Assembly: GCA_034769895.1 (NCBI GenBank)
Contig: CM068368.1
Span: forward strand, 340,775,076-340,839,075
Source: Magicicada septendecula
Lineage: Eukaryota; Arthropoda; Insecta; Hemiptera; Cicadidae
Length of the DNA stretch: 64,000 bases
Direction: 5' to 3'
Positions 12,531-29,188 of this stretch are shown here, in pieces (the stretch's first letter is position 1; each line of letters begins with the position of its first letter). The position numbers and the translations under genes are program-made. Below the pieces are notes generated by a model. It was given only the letters and a program-made list of their open reading frames with translations. It was not told the origin of the DNA and made no database searches.

Positions 12531-13198
12531 TTAATCTTGTTAAAACGTAAAAGGTTGCCAGTAAACTACCCCTTCCCCTTAACCGATCTTCACCAAAATC
12601 AAAAGGCCTTGAGATCTCTACAATTCAGTGATGTATGCAAAAAATTATTTGATTCTGTTTGAATTTGCGGCTGTTATCGTTTGCCATAGAAAATTACCCT
12701 TGATAAAAAAACGTTGCAGGTAAACTACCCCTTCCCCTTAACCAATCTTCACCAAAAACAATAGGTCTTGAGAACTCTACAAATTAGGGCTGTATGCAAA
12801 ACAATTATTTGATTCTGTTTGAATTTGCGGCTGTTATCGTTTGCCATAGAAAATACCCTTGTTAAAACATAAAACGTTGCAGGTACACTACCCCTTTCGT
12901 TAAACCGATCTTCACAAAAACAATAGGTCTTGAGAACTCCATAATTCAGGGCTGTATGCGAAACATTATTTGATTCTGTTTGAATTTGCGACAGTTATCA
13001 TTTGCCAAAAAAAAAAAAATACCCTTGATAAAAAAAACCGTTGCTGGTAAACTACCCCTTTCCCTCAACCGATCTTCACCAAAAACAATAGGTCGTGAGT
13101 ACTCTACAAATCAGGGCTGTATGCAAAAAGTATTTGATTCTGTTTGAATTTGTGGCTGTTATCGTATGCCATAGAACAAAAATCTACAGACACACAGA

Positions 13199-13229
<31 letters not shown>

Positions 13230-14477
13230 TTTTCGAAAAACGACTTTTTTTCATGTTTTGAGTGTAGTACAATCAGAATCTGCAATAACCTCGAACACGA
13301 TTTTTTTTGCCATACAACCATACATGACTTCCATGGTCAAAGATTTATATTTAAAATCATTTTCGAAATGAAATATTTCCATAGAAACTACTTCTTTCTA
13401 CTTACTGCTTCAGCCTTAACAACAGTACTGTGATCACTAACGTATACCACCTCACGTTATCGCACTCAATTTTCACTGATGATGGAAGTCGATGGCACTG
13501 CAGAAACGTCTGGTTTTGCAGAAAACATTGGTCTACGGCCAAACAGGATGGGAAGGAATTTTAACAACAAACTACTTCTTTGTTGCCGATAACGTAGTAC
13601 ACATATAAAAAATTATCCCCTCCCCCTACAACTATAATTTTCATTTATAGAAAATTAACCCCACACCGTTTACCAAACCTCTTCATTTATAGATATTTCA
13701 TCTACGTTTCTAGAGTGGATTATTATGAGCTTCTTATCACGATACTTTATTCATCAAAATTAAGTACTTTACTCTTTTTAAAACATAAAACGTTGCAGGT
13801 AAATTACCCCTTTCTATTAACCGATATTCACCACAATCAAAAGGCCTTGAGTCCTCTACAATTTAGGGATGCATGCAAAAAAATATTTGATTCTGCTTGA
13901 ATGTGCGGCAATTATTGTTCGTCATACAAACAACTACTCTTGTTAAAACATGAAAAGTGGCAGGTAAACTACCCTTTTCCCTTGACCGATCTTCACCAAA
14001 ATCAACAGACCTTCAGTTCTTTACAGTTCAGGAATGTATGCAAAATACTATTTGATTCTCTTTGAATTTACAGCAGTTATCGTTCGTCATATAAAAAAAT
14101 TACCCTTGTTAAAACATAAAATGTTGCTGATAAACTACCCTTTTCCCTTAACCGATCTTCACCAACACCAACAGGTCTTGAGAACTCTTCAATTCAGGGC
14201 TGTATGCAAAACATTATTTGATTCTGTTTGAATTTGCGGCTGTTATCGTTTGCCAAAAAAAAATTACTCTTGATAAAAAAAAGTTGCTGGTAAACTACCC
14301 CTTTCTCTTAACCGATCTTCACGAAAACAAGAGGTCTTGAGTCCTCTACAATTCAGGGCTGTATGCAAAACATTATTTGATTCTCTTTGAATTTACGGTA
14401 GTTATCGTTCGTCATAGAAAAAATTACCCTTGTTAGAACATAGAACGTTGCTGGTAGACTACCCCTTTCCCTTAAGC
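12531..14477 (+). repeat. satellite monomers with an internal 5' module
   Basis: About four monomers (12,531-13,190) are followed by a (CA)n tract (13,199-13,229), a 3' module cut before its hairpin, a 5' module (about 13,316-13,595), a linker and further monomers. The 3' module joins the 5' module at GCCAT-ACAACCATACATGAC, a deletion junction. Confidence 0.8.
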
Positions 14478-17400
14478 GATCTTCAACAAACTCAACAGAC
14501 CTTGAATTCTGTATAATTCAGAAAGGTATGAAAAAAGTAGTTGATTCTGTGTGAATTTACGGCAGTTAACATTCGTCATTCGTTCACCTAACCTCTTCAT
14601 TTATAGATATTTCATCTACGATTCTACAGTGGATTATTATGAGCTACTTATCAGGATACTTTATATATCAAAATTAAGTACTTTACTCTTGTTAAAACAT
14701 AAAATGTTCCAGGTAAACTACCCCTTTCTCTAAACCGATCTTCACCAAAATCAATAGACTTTCAGCCCTCTACAATGCAGGGATGCATGCAAAAAAGTAT
14801 TTGATTCTATTTGAATGTGCGGCAGTTATCATTCATCATGGAAACATTTCTCTTGTTACAATATAAAATGTTGCAGGTAAACTACCCCTTCCCCTTATCC
14901 AATCTTCACCAAAATCAAATGGTCTTGAGTTCTCTACAATTCAGGAATGTATGCAAAAAATTATTTGATTCTGTTTGAATTTGCGGCTGTTATCGTTTGC
15001 CATAGAAAATTACCCTTGATAAAAAAATGTTGCAGGTAAACTACCCCTTCCCCTTAACCGATCATAACCAAAAACAATAGGTCTTGAGAACTCCATAATT
15101 CAGGGCTGTATGCAAACAATTATTTGATTCTGTTTGAATTTGTGGCTGTTATCGTTTGCCATATTAAATACCCTTTTTAAAACATAAAACGTTGCAGGTA
15201 AACTACCCCTTTAACTTAACCGATCTTCACCAAAAACAATAGGTCTTGAGAACTCCATAATTCAGGGCTGTACGGAAAACATTATTTGATTCTGTTTTAA
15301 TTTGCGACTGTTATCATTTGCCAAAAAAAAAAAAAATACCCTTGTTAAAAAAAACCGTTGCAGGTAAACTACCCCTTTCCCTCAACTGATCTTCACCAAA
15401 AACAATAGGTCGTGAGTACTCTACAAATCAGGGCTGTATGCAAAAAGTATTAAATTCTGTTTGAATTTGCTGCTGTTATCGTATGCCATAGAACAAAAAT
15501 CTACAGACACACAGATAAACACACACGCACACACATTTTTCGAAAAATTACTTTTTTTCATGTTTTGAGTGTAGTACAATCAGAATCTGCAATAACCTCG
15601 AACACGATTTTTTTTGCCATCACCATACTTCCATTTCCTTAAGGAATATGGAAGTAATATCAGTATGGAGAACCATACACGACTTCCATGGTCAAAGATT
15701 TATATTTAAAATCATTTTCGAAATGAAATATTTCCATAGAAACTACTTCTTTCTACTTACTGCTTCAGCCTTAACCACAGTACTGTGATCACTAACGTAT
15801 ACCACCTCACGTTATCGCACTCAATTTTCACTGATGATGGAAGTCGATGGCACTGCGGAAACGTCTGGTTTTGCAGAAAACATTGGTCTACGGCCAAACA
15901 GGATGGGAAGGAATTTTAACAACAAACTACTTCTTTGTTGCCGATAGCGTAGTACACATATAAAAAATTATCCCCTCCCCCTACAACTATAATTTTCATT
16001 TATAGAAAATTAACCCCACACCGTTTACCTAACCTCTTCATTTATAGATATTTCATTTACGTTTCTAGAGTGGATTATTATGAGCTTCTTATCACGATAC
16101 TTTATTCATCAAAATTAAGTACTTTACTCTTTTTAAAACATAAAACGTTGCTGGTAAATTACCCCTTTCTATTAACCGATATTCACCACAATCAAAAGGC
16201 CTTAAGTCCTCTACAATTTAGGGACGCATGCAAAAAAATATTTGATTCTGCTTGAATGTGCGGCAATTATTGTTCGTCATAGAAACAATTACTCTTGTTA
16301 AAACATGAAAAATGGCAGGTAAACTACCCTTTTCCCTTGACCGATCTTCACCAAAATCAACAGACCTACAGTTCTTTACAGTTCAGGAATGTGTGCAAAA
16401 TATTATTTGATTCTCTTTGAATCTACGGCAGTTATCGTTCGTCATATAAAAAATTACCCTTGTTAAAACATAAAACGTTGCTTGTAAACTACCCCTTTCC
16501 CTTAACCAATCTTCAACAAAATCATCAGACCTTGAGAACTCTTCAATTCAGGGCTGTATGCAAAACATTATTTGATTCTGTTTGAATTTCCGGCTGTTAT
16601 CGTTTGCCAAAAAAAAATTACTCTAGATAAAAAAAAAACATTGCTGGTAAACTACCCCTTTCCCTTAACCGATCTTCACGAAAACAACAGGTCTTGAGTC
16701 CTCTACAATTCAGGGCTGTATGCAAAACATTATTTGATTCTCTTTGAATTTACGGTAGTTATCGTTCATCATAGAAAAAATTACCCTTGTTAGAACATAA
16801 AACGTTGCTGGTAGACTACCCCTTTCCCTTAAGCGATCTTCAACAAAATCATCAGACCTTGAGTTCTGTATAATTTAGAAAGGTATGCAAAAAAGTAGAT
16901 GATTCTGTGTGAATTTACGGCAGTTATCGTTCGTCATTCTTTCACATAACCTCTTTATTTATAGATATTTCATTTACGATTCTACAGTGGATTATTGTGA
17001 GCTACTTATCAGGATACTTTATTTATCAAAATTAAGTACTTTACTCTTGTTAAAACATAAAACGTTCCAGGTAAATTACCCCTTTCTCTAAACCGATCTT
17101 CACCAAAATCAATAGACCTTCAGTCCTCTACAATGCAGGGATGCATGCAAAAAAGTATTTGATTCTATTTGAATGTGCGGCAGTTATCATTCGTCATGGA
17201 AACATTTCTCTTGTTACAACATAAAATGTTGCAGGTAAACTACCCCTTTCCCTTAACCGATATTCACCAAAATCAATACGCCTTGAGTTCTCTACAATTC
17301 AGGAACGTATCCAAAAAATTATTTGATTCTCTTTGAATGTACGGCAGTTATCTTTCGTCAAAAAGAAAATTACTCTTCTTAAAACATAAAATGCTGCTGG

Positions 17401-18540
17401 TAAACTACCCCTTTCCCTTAACCGATCTTCACCAAAACCAACAGGTTTTGAGAACTCTACTATTCCGGGCTGTATGCAAAACATTATTTGATTATGTTTG
17501 AATTTGCGGCTGTTATCGTTTGCCATAGAAAAATATCGGTATGGAGAACATGGAGAACCATACATAACTTCCATGTTGTAAGATTTATATTTAAAATCAT
17601 TTTCGAAATGAAATACTACCATAGAAACTACTTCTTTCTACTTACTGTTTCAGCCTTAACCACAGTAGTGTGGTCACTAACGTATACCACCTCACGTTAT
17701 CGTACTCGATTTTCACTGATGATGGAAGTCGATGGCATTGCCAAAACGTCTGGTTTTGTAGAAAACATTGAACTACGGCCAAACATCCCGGGAAGGAATT
17801 TTAACAAAAACTACTTCTTTGTTGCCGATAACGTTGTACACATATATATAAAAAATATGCATAAAATTAATGGCTTGTATAAGTTAATGTTTGATCTCCA
17901 TTAAGTAGTGCTCAAGTTCCCAAAGTTTTAATATTATGATGTCCGTAATTAAAACATCAGAGCAGGTTTAGTGTGAATGAGGGTACACTGTGGACAAATA
18001 TTTTCAACATTTCCTATTGAGCGTTGCTTAGAGTAAAGCTGCGAATCTACAGTGTACGTTTCACAGATCAAACACGCGGAAAAGAAGGAGCGCTCCGAAG
18101 TCACTCATGGACCCTCAGCATCTTGCAGAGGGTTCATTCCCTAAAGACGAAAATTATGTATATGAATTGTTCCTCTGTAAACACGTGCAGTTACACTGCC
18201 CAGCGATCCACAGGAAGCAAATAGCTAGATTTGACCTTCCGTCCTTTACAATTCAGGGAAGCATGCAAAAATTATATTTGATTCTGTTTGCATGTGCGGC
18301 AGTTATCGTTCGACATGGAAACATTTCTCTTGTTACAACATAAAATGTTGCAGGTAAACTACCCCTTTCCCTTAACCGATCTTCACCAAAATCAATAGAC
18401 CTTGAGCTCTCTGCAACTCAGGAAAGGGTGCAAAAAATTATTTGATTCTCATTGAATTTTCGGCAGTTATCGTTCGTCATAAAAAAATTACCCTTTTTAA
18501 AACATAAAACGTTGCTGATAAAATACCCCTTCCCTTAACC
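14478..18540 (+). repeat. 4,063-bp higher-order repeat, copy 1
   Basis: A 4,063-bp block that recurs immediately downstream. It contains monomers, a 3' hairpin module (hairpin about 15,627-15,655) joined head-to-tail to a 5' module at GGAAGTAA/TATCAGTATGG, linker, more monomers, a second 5' module (about 17,538-17,835), and a unique-looking module at about 17,836-18,235. The breakpoint lies within the shared phrase GATCTTCAACAAA, consistent with unequal exchange between monomers. Confidence 0.92.
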
Positions 18541-21500
18541 GATCTTCAACAAACTCAACAGACCTTGAATTCTGTATAATTCAGAAAGGTATGAAAAAAG
18601 TAGTTGATTCTGTGTGAATTTACGGCAGTTAACATTCGTCATTCGTTCACCTAACCTCTTCATTTATAGATATTTCATCTACGATTCTACAGTGGATTAT
18701 TATGAGCTACTTATCAGGATACTTTATATATCAAAATTAAGTACTTTACTCTTGTTAAAACATAAAATGTTCCAGGTAAACTACCCCTTTCTCTAAACCG
18801 ATCTTCACCAAAATCAATAGACTTTCAGCCCTCTACAATGCAGGGATGCATGCAAAAAAGTATTTGATTCTATTTGAATGTGCGGCAGTTATCATTCATC
18901 ATGGAAACATTTCTCTTGTTACAATATAAAATGTTGCAGGTAAACTACCCCTTCCCCTTATCCAATCTTCACCAAAATCAAATGGTCTTGAGTTCTCTAC
19001 AATTCAGGAATGTATGCAAAAAATTATTTGATTCTGTTTGAATTTGCGGCTGTTATCGTTTGCCATAGAAAATTACCCTTGATAAAAAAATGTTGCAGGT
19101 AAACTACCCCTTCCCCTTAACCGATCATAACCAAAAACAATAGGTCTTGAGAACTCCATAATTCAGGGCTGTATGCAAACAATTATTTGATTCTGTTTGA
19201 ATTTGTGGCTGTTATCGTTTGCCATATTAAATACCCTTTTTAAAACATAAAACGTTGCAGGTAAACTACCCCTTTAACTTAACCGATCTTCACCAAAAAC
19301 AATAGGTCTTGAGAACTCCATAATTCAGGGCTGTACGGAAAACATTATTTGATTCTGTTTTAATTTGCGACTGTTATCATTTGCCAAAAAAAAAAAAAAT
19401 ACCCTTGTTAAAAAAAACCGTTGCAGGTAAACTACCCCTTTCCCTCAACTGATCTTCACCAAAAACAATAGGTCGTGAGTACTCTACAAATCAGGGCTGT
19501 ATGCAAAAAGTATTAAATTCTGTTTGAATTTGCTGCTGTTATCGTATGCCATAGAACAAAAATCTACAGACACACAGATAAACACACACGCACACACATT
19601 TTTCGAAAAATTACTTTTTTTCATGTTTTGAGTGTAGTACAATCAGAATCTGCAATAACCTCGAACACGATTTTTTTTGCCATCACCATACTTCCATTTC
19701 CTTAAGGAATATGGAAGTAATATCAGTATGGAGAACCATACACGACTTCCATGGTCAAAGATTTATATTTAAAATCATTTTCGAAATGAAATATTTCCAT
19801 AGAAACTACTTCTTTCTACTTACTGCTTCAGCCTTAACCACAGTACTGTGATCACTAACGTATACCACCTCACGTTATCGCACTCAATTTTCACTGATGA
19901 TGGAAGTCGATGGCACTGCGGAAACGTCTGGTTTTGCAGAAAACATTGGTCTACGGCCAAACAGGATGGGAAGGAATTTTAACAACAAACTACTTCTTTG
20001 TTGCCGATAGCGTAGTACACATATAAAAAATTATCCCCTCCCCCTACAACTATAATTTTCATTTATAGAAAATTAACCCCACACCGTTTACCTAACCTCT
20101 TCATTTATAGATATTTCATTTACGTTTCTAGAGTGGATTATTATGAGCTTCTTATCACGATACTTTATTCATCAAAATTAAGTACTTTACTCTTTTTAAA
20201 ACATAAAACGTTGCTGGTAAATTACCCCTTTCTATTAACCGATATTCACCACAATCAAAAGGCCTTAAGTCCTCTACAATTTAGGGACGCATGCAAAAAA
20301 ATATTTGATTCTGCTTGAATGTGCGGCAATTATTGTTCGTCATAGAAACAATTACTCTTGTTAAAACATGAAAAATGGCAGGTAAACTACCCTTTTCCCT
20401 TGACCGATCTTCACCAAAATCAACAGACCTACAGTTCTTTACAGTTCAGGAATGTGTGCAAAATATTATTTGATTCTCTTTGAATCTACGGCAGTTATCG
20501 TTCGTCATATAAAAAATTACCCTTGTTAAAACATAAAACGTTGCTTGTAAACTACCCCTTTCCCTTAACCAATCTTCAACAAAATCATCAGACCTTGAGA
20601 ACTCTTCAATTCAGGGCTGTATGCAAAACATTATTTGATTCTGTTTGAATTTCCGGCTGTTATCGTTTGCCAAAAAAAAATTACTCTAGATAAAAAAAAA
20701 ACATTGCTGGTAAACTACCCCTTTCCCTTAACCGATCTTCACGAAAACAACAGGTCTTGAGTCCTCTACAATTCAGGGCTGTATGCAAAACATTATTTGA
20801 TTCTCTTTGAATTTACGGTAGTTATCGTTCATCATAGAAAAAATTACCCTTGTTAGAACATAAAACGTTGCTGGTAGACTACCCCTTTCCCTTAAGCGAT
20901 CTTCAACAAAATCATCAGACCTTGAGTTCTGTATAATTTAGAAAGGTATGCAAAAAAGTAGATGATTCTGTGTGAATTTACGGCAGTTATCGTTCGTCAT
21001 TCTTTCACATAACCTCTTTATTTATAGATATTTCATTTACGATTCTACAGTGGATTATTGTGAGCTACTTATCAGGATACTTTATTTATCAAAATTAAGT
21101 ACTTTACTCTTGTTAAAACATAAAACGTTCCAGGTAAATTACCCCTTTCTCTAAACCGATCTTCACCAAAATCAATAGACCTTCAGTCCTCTACAATGCA
21201 GGGATGCATGCAAAAAAGTATTTGATTCTATTTGAATGTGCGGCAGTTATCATTCGTCATGGAAACATTTCTCTTGTTACAACATAAAATGTTGCAGGTA
21301 AACTACCCCTTTCCCTTAACCGATATTCACCAAAATCAATACGCCTTGAGTTCTCTACAATTCAGGAACGTATCCAAAAAATTATTTGATTCTCTTTGAA
21401 TGTACGGCAGTTATCTTTCGTCAAAAAGAAAATTACTCTTCTTAAAACATAAAATGCTGCTGGTAAACTACCCCTTTCCCTTAACCGATCTTCACCAAAA

Positions 21501-22603
21501 CCAACAGGTTTTGAGAACTCTACTATTCCGGGCTGTATGCAAAACATTATTTGATTATGTTTGAATTTGCGGCTGTTATCGTTTGCCATAGAAAAATATC
21601 GGTATGGAGAACATGGAGAACCATACATAACTTCCATGTTGTAAGATTTATATTTAAAATCATTTTCGAAATGAAATACTACCATAGAAACTACTTCTTT
21701 CTACTTACTGTTTCAGCCTTAACCACAGTAGTGTGGTCACTAACGTATACCACCTCATGTTATCGTACTCGATTTTCACTGATGATGGAAGTCGATGGCA
21801 TTGCCAAAACGTCTGGTTTTGTAGAAAACATTGAACTACGGCCAAACATCCCGGGAAGGAATTTTAACAAAAACTACTTCTTTGTTGCCGATAACGTTGT
21901 ACACATATATATAAAAAATATGCATAAAATTAATGGCTTGTATAAGTTAATGTTTGATCTCCATTAAGTAGTGCTCAAGTTCCCAAAGTTTTAATATTAT
22001 GATGTCCGTAATTAAAACATCAGAGCAGGTTTAGTGTGAATGAGGGTACACTGTGGACAAATATTTTCAACATTTCCTATTGAGCGTTGCTTAGAGTAAA
22101 GCTGCGAATCTACAGTGTACGTTTCACAGATCAAACACGCGGAAAAGAAGGAGCGCTCCGAAGTCACTCATGGACCCTCAGCATCTTGCAGAGGGTTCAT
22201 TCCCTAAAGACGAAAATTATGTATATGAATTGTTCCTCTGTAAACACGTGCAGTTACACTGCCCAGCGATCCACAGGAAGCAAATAGCTAGATTTGACCT
22301 TCCGTCCTTTACAATTCAGGGAAGCATGCAAAAATTATATTTGATTCTGTTTGCATGTGCGGCAGTTATCGTTCGACATGGAAACATTTCTCTTGTTACA
22401 ACATAAAATGTTGCAGGTAAACTACCCCTTTCCCTTAACCGATCTTCACCAAAATCAATAGACCTTGAGCTCTCTGCAACTCAGGAAAGGGTGCAAAAAA
22501 TTATTTGATTCTCATTGAATTTTCGGCAGTTATCGTTCGTCATAAAAAAATTACCCTTTTTAAAACATAAAACGTTGCTGATAAAATACCCCTTCCCTTA
22601 ACC
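18541..22603 (+). repeat. 4,063-bp higher-order repeat, copy 2
   Basis: It matches copy 1 at a constant offset of 4,063 bp across its whole length. The one difference I noticed is C at 17,695 versus T at 21,758. Such identity means a recent duplication, recent conversion, or an assembly duplication. Confidence 0.92.
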
Positions 22604-25600
22604 GATCTTCAACAAAATCAACAGACCTTGAGTTCTCTTTAGTTCAAAAAGGTATGCAAAAACCTAGTTGATTCTGTTTGAATTTACGGCAGTTATCGTT
22701 CGTCATATAAAAAATTACCCTTGTTAAAACATAACATGTTGCTGGTAAACTACCCCTTTCCATTAACCGATCTTCACCAACACCAATAGGTATTGAGAAC
22801 TCTACAATACAGGGCTGTATGCATAACATCATTTTATTCTGTTTGAATTTGCGGCTGTTATCGTTTACAAAAAAAAAATTACCCTTGATAAAAAACCGTT
22901 GCAGGTAAACTACCCCTTTCCCTTAACCGATCTTCAACAAAATCAACAGACCTTGAGTTCTGTGTAATTCAAAAAGGTATACAGAAGAGTAGTTGATTCT
23001 GTTTTAATGTACGGCAGTTATCGTTAGTCAAAAAAAAATTACCCTTGATAAAACATAAAATCTTGATGGTAAACAACCCTATTGATCTTCACCAACACCA
23101 ATAGGTATTGAGAACTCTACAATACAGGGCTGTATGCATAACGTCATTTGATTCTGTTTGAATTTGCGAATGTTATCGTTTACAAAAAAAAAAAATTACC
23201 TTTATAAAAAACCGTTGCAGGTAAACTACCCCTTTCCCTTAACCGAGCTTCACCAACACCAATAGGTATTGAGAACTCTACAATACAGGGCTGTATGCAA
23301 AACATCATTTGATTCTGTTTGAATTTGCGGCTGTTATCGTTTACCATATAAAAAAATTACCGTTGATAAAAAACCGTTGCAGGTAAACTACCCCTTTCCC
23401 TTAACCGATCTTCACCAAAAACTATAGGCCTTGAGAACTCTACAATTCAAGGCTATATGCAAAATATTATACGATTCTGTTTGAATTTGCGGCTGTTATC
23501 GTTTACAATAGAAAAAAAATTACCCTTGATAAAAACCGTTGCAGGTAAACTACCCCTTCCCTTAACCGATCTTCACCAAAAACAATAGGTCTTTAGTACT
23601 CAAGAAATCAGGGCTGCATGCAAAAACTTACTTGATTCTGTTTGAATTTGCGGCTCTTATCGTTTGCCATAGAAAATACCCTTTTAAAACACAAAACGTT
23701 GCAGGTAAACTACCCCTTTCCCTTAACCGATCTTCAACAAAATCAACAGACCTTGAGTTCTGTATAATTCAAAAAGGTATACAGAAGAGTAGTTGATTCT
23801 GTTTTAATGTACGGCAGTTATCGTTAGTCAAAAAAAAATTACCCTTGATAAAACATAAAATCTTGATGGTAAACAACCCTATTGATCTTCACCAACACCA
23901 ATAGGTATTGAGAACTCTACAATACAGGGCTGTATGCATAACATCATTTGATTCTGTTTGAATTTGCGAATGTTATCGTTTACAAAAAAAAAAAAATTAC
24001 CTTGATAAAAAACCGTTGCAGGTAAACTACCCCTTTCCCTTAACCGAGCTTCACCAACACCAATAGGTATTGAGAACTCTACAATACAGGGCTGTATGCA
24101 AAACATCATTTGATTCTGTTTGAATTTGCGGCTGTTATCGTTTACCATATAAAAAAATTACCGTTGATAAAAAACCGTTGCAGGTAAACTACCCCTTTCC
24201 CTTAACCGATCTTCACCAAAAACTATAGGCCTTGAGAACTCTACAATTCAAGGCTATATGCAAAATATTATACGATTCTGTTTGAATTTGCGGCTGTTAT
24301 CGTTTACAATAGAAAAAAAATTACCCTTGATAAAAAACCGTTGCAGGTAAACTACCCCTTCCCTTAACCGATCTTCACCAAAAACAATAGGTCTTTAGTA
24401 CTCAAGAAATCAGGGCTGCATGCAAAAACTTACTTGATTCTGTTTGAATTTGCGGCTCTTATCGTTTGCCATAGAAAATACCCTTTTAAAACACAAAACG
24501 TTGCAGGTAAACTACCCCTTTCCCTTAACCGATCTTCAACAAAATCAACAGACCTTGAGTTCTGTATAATTCAAAAAGGTATACAGAAGAGTAGTTGATT
24601 CTGTTTTAATGTACGGCAGTTATCGTTAGTCAAAAAAAAATTACCCTTGATAAAACATAAAATCTTGATGGTAAACAACCCTATTGATCTTCACCAACAC
24701 CAATAGGTATTGAGAACTCTACAATACAGGGCTGTATGCATAACGTCATTTGATTCTGTTTGAATTTGCGAATGTTATCGTTTACAAAAAAAAAAAATTA
24801 CCTTGATAAAAAACCGTTGCAGGTAAACTACCCCTTTCCCTTAACCGAGCTTCACCAACACCAATAGGTATTGAGAACTCTACAATACAGGGCTGTATGC
24901 AAAACATCATTTGATTCTGTTTGAATTTGCGGCTGTTATCGTTTACAATAGAAAAAAAATTACCCTTGATAAAAAACCGTTGCAGGTAAACTACCCCTTC
25001 CCTTAACCGATCTTCACCAAAAACAATAGGTCTTTAGTACTCAAGAAATCAGGGCTGCATGCAAAAACTTACTTGATTCTGTTTGAATTTGCGGCTCTTA
25101 TCGTTTGCCATAGAAAATACCCTTTTAAAACACAAAACGTTGCAGGTAAACTACCCCTTTCCCTTAACCGATCTTCACAAACACCAATAGGTATTGAGAA
25201 CTCTACAATACAGGGCTGTATGCAAAACACCATTTGATTCTGTTTGAATTTGCGGCTGTTATCGTTTGCCATACAAAATACCCTTGATAAAACAAAAAAC
25301 GTGGCAGGTAAACTACCCCTTTCCTTTAAACGATCTTCACCAAAAACAATAGGTGTTTAGTACTCAAGAAATCAGGGCTGTACGCAAAAACTTATTTGAT
25401 TCTGTTTGAATTTGCGGCTCTTATCGTTTGCCATATAAAATACCCTTTCAAAACATAAAACGTTGCTCGTAAACTACCCCTTTCCCTTAACCGATCTTCA
25501 CCAAAAACAAAACGTTTTGAGAACTCTACACATCAGGGCAGTATGCAAAACATTATTTGATTATGTTTGAATTTGCGTCTGTTATCGTTTGCCATAGAAA

Positions 25601-25925
25601 ATACCCTTGTTAAAACATAAAACGTTGCAGGTAAACTACCCCTTTCCCTTAACCGATCTTTACCAAAATCAACAGATCTTGAGAACTCTACAATTCAGGG
25701 CTGTATGCGAAACATTATTTGATTATGTTTGAATTTGCGGCTGTTATCGTTTACCATAGACAAAAATTACCCTTGATAAAAAACTGTTGCTCGTAAACTA
25801 CCCCTTTCCCTCAACCGATTGTCACCAAAAACAATAGGTCGTGAGTACTCTACATATCAGGACTGTATGCGAAAAATTATTTGATTCTGTTTGAATTTGC
25901 GGCTTTTATAGTTTGCCATAGAAAA
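22604..25925 (+). repeat. 160-bp monomers with an 800-bp higher-order repeat
   Basis: About twenty monomers. From 22,901 they are organised as five-monomer units: 22,901-23,700 (800 bp), 23,701-24,502 (802 bp) and a third unit 24,503-25,141 that lacks one monomer. Diagnostic variants such as ACAGAAGAGTAGTTGATTC (22,981; 23,781; 24,583) and TCTTGATGGTAAACAACCC recur once per unit. Confidence 0.88.
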
Positions 25926-28730
<2,805 letters not shown>

Positions 28731-29148
28731 ATCGTGTGTGTGTGTCTGTGTGTCTATCTGTCTTAGATTTTTTTCTACGGCAAACGATAACAGCCGCAAA
28801 TTAAAACAAAATCAAATAATTTTTTGCATACATCCCTGAATTGTAGAGATCTCAAGGACTTTTGATTTTGGTGAAGATCGGTTAAGGGGAAGGGGTAGTT
28901 TACCTGCAACCTTTTACGTTTTAACAACAGTGAAGTACTTGAAAATTCATTTAAACTTTTTCAAACAATGGTAACTGTTAAAAATAAAATAATTTTGTTG
29001 CCAGGCAATAAAATTATAATTTTTTCATTTTAGTGTAAATCATGTATGAGTGACAATCTATCGTTCGTGGCAGGCAAGCTTATCTCAATTATGTAATGTT
29101 TATGTTTCCATTTTATTGTTATGATTACTGGAATAAAAAGGCAGGGAA

Positions 29149-29188
<40 letters not shown>

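Noticed and set aside
17299..17622. Antisense ORFs across the 160-bp monomers (MANDNSRKFKQNQ type)
   Set aside because: Monomer length is not a multiple of three and frames drift between copies. These are chance frames in a satellite.
22604..25925. CRISPR-like array
   Set aside because: Repeats of about 160 bp without unique spacers, in a eukaryotic repeat context. This is satellite DNA.
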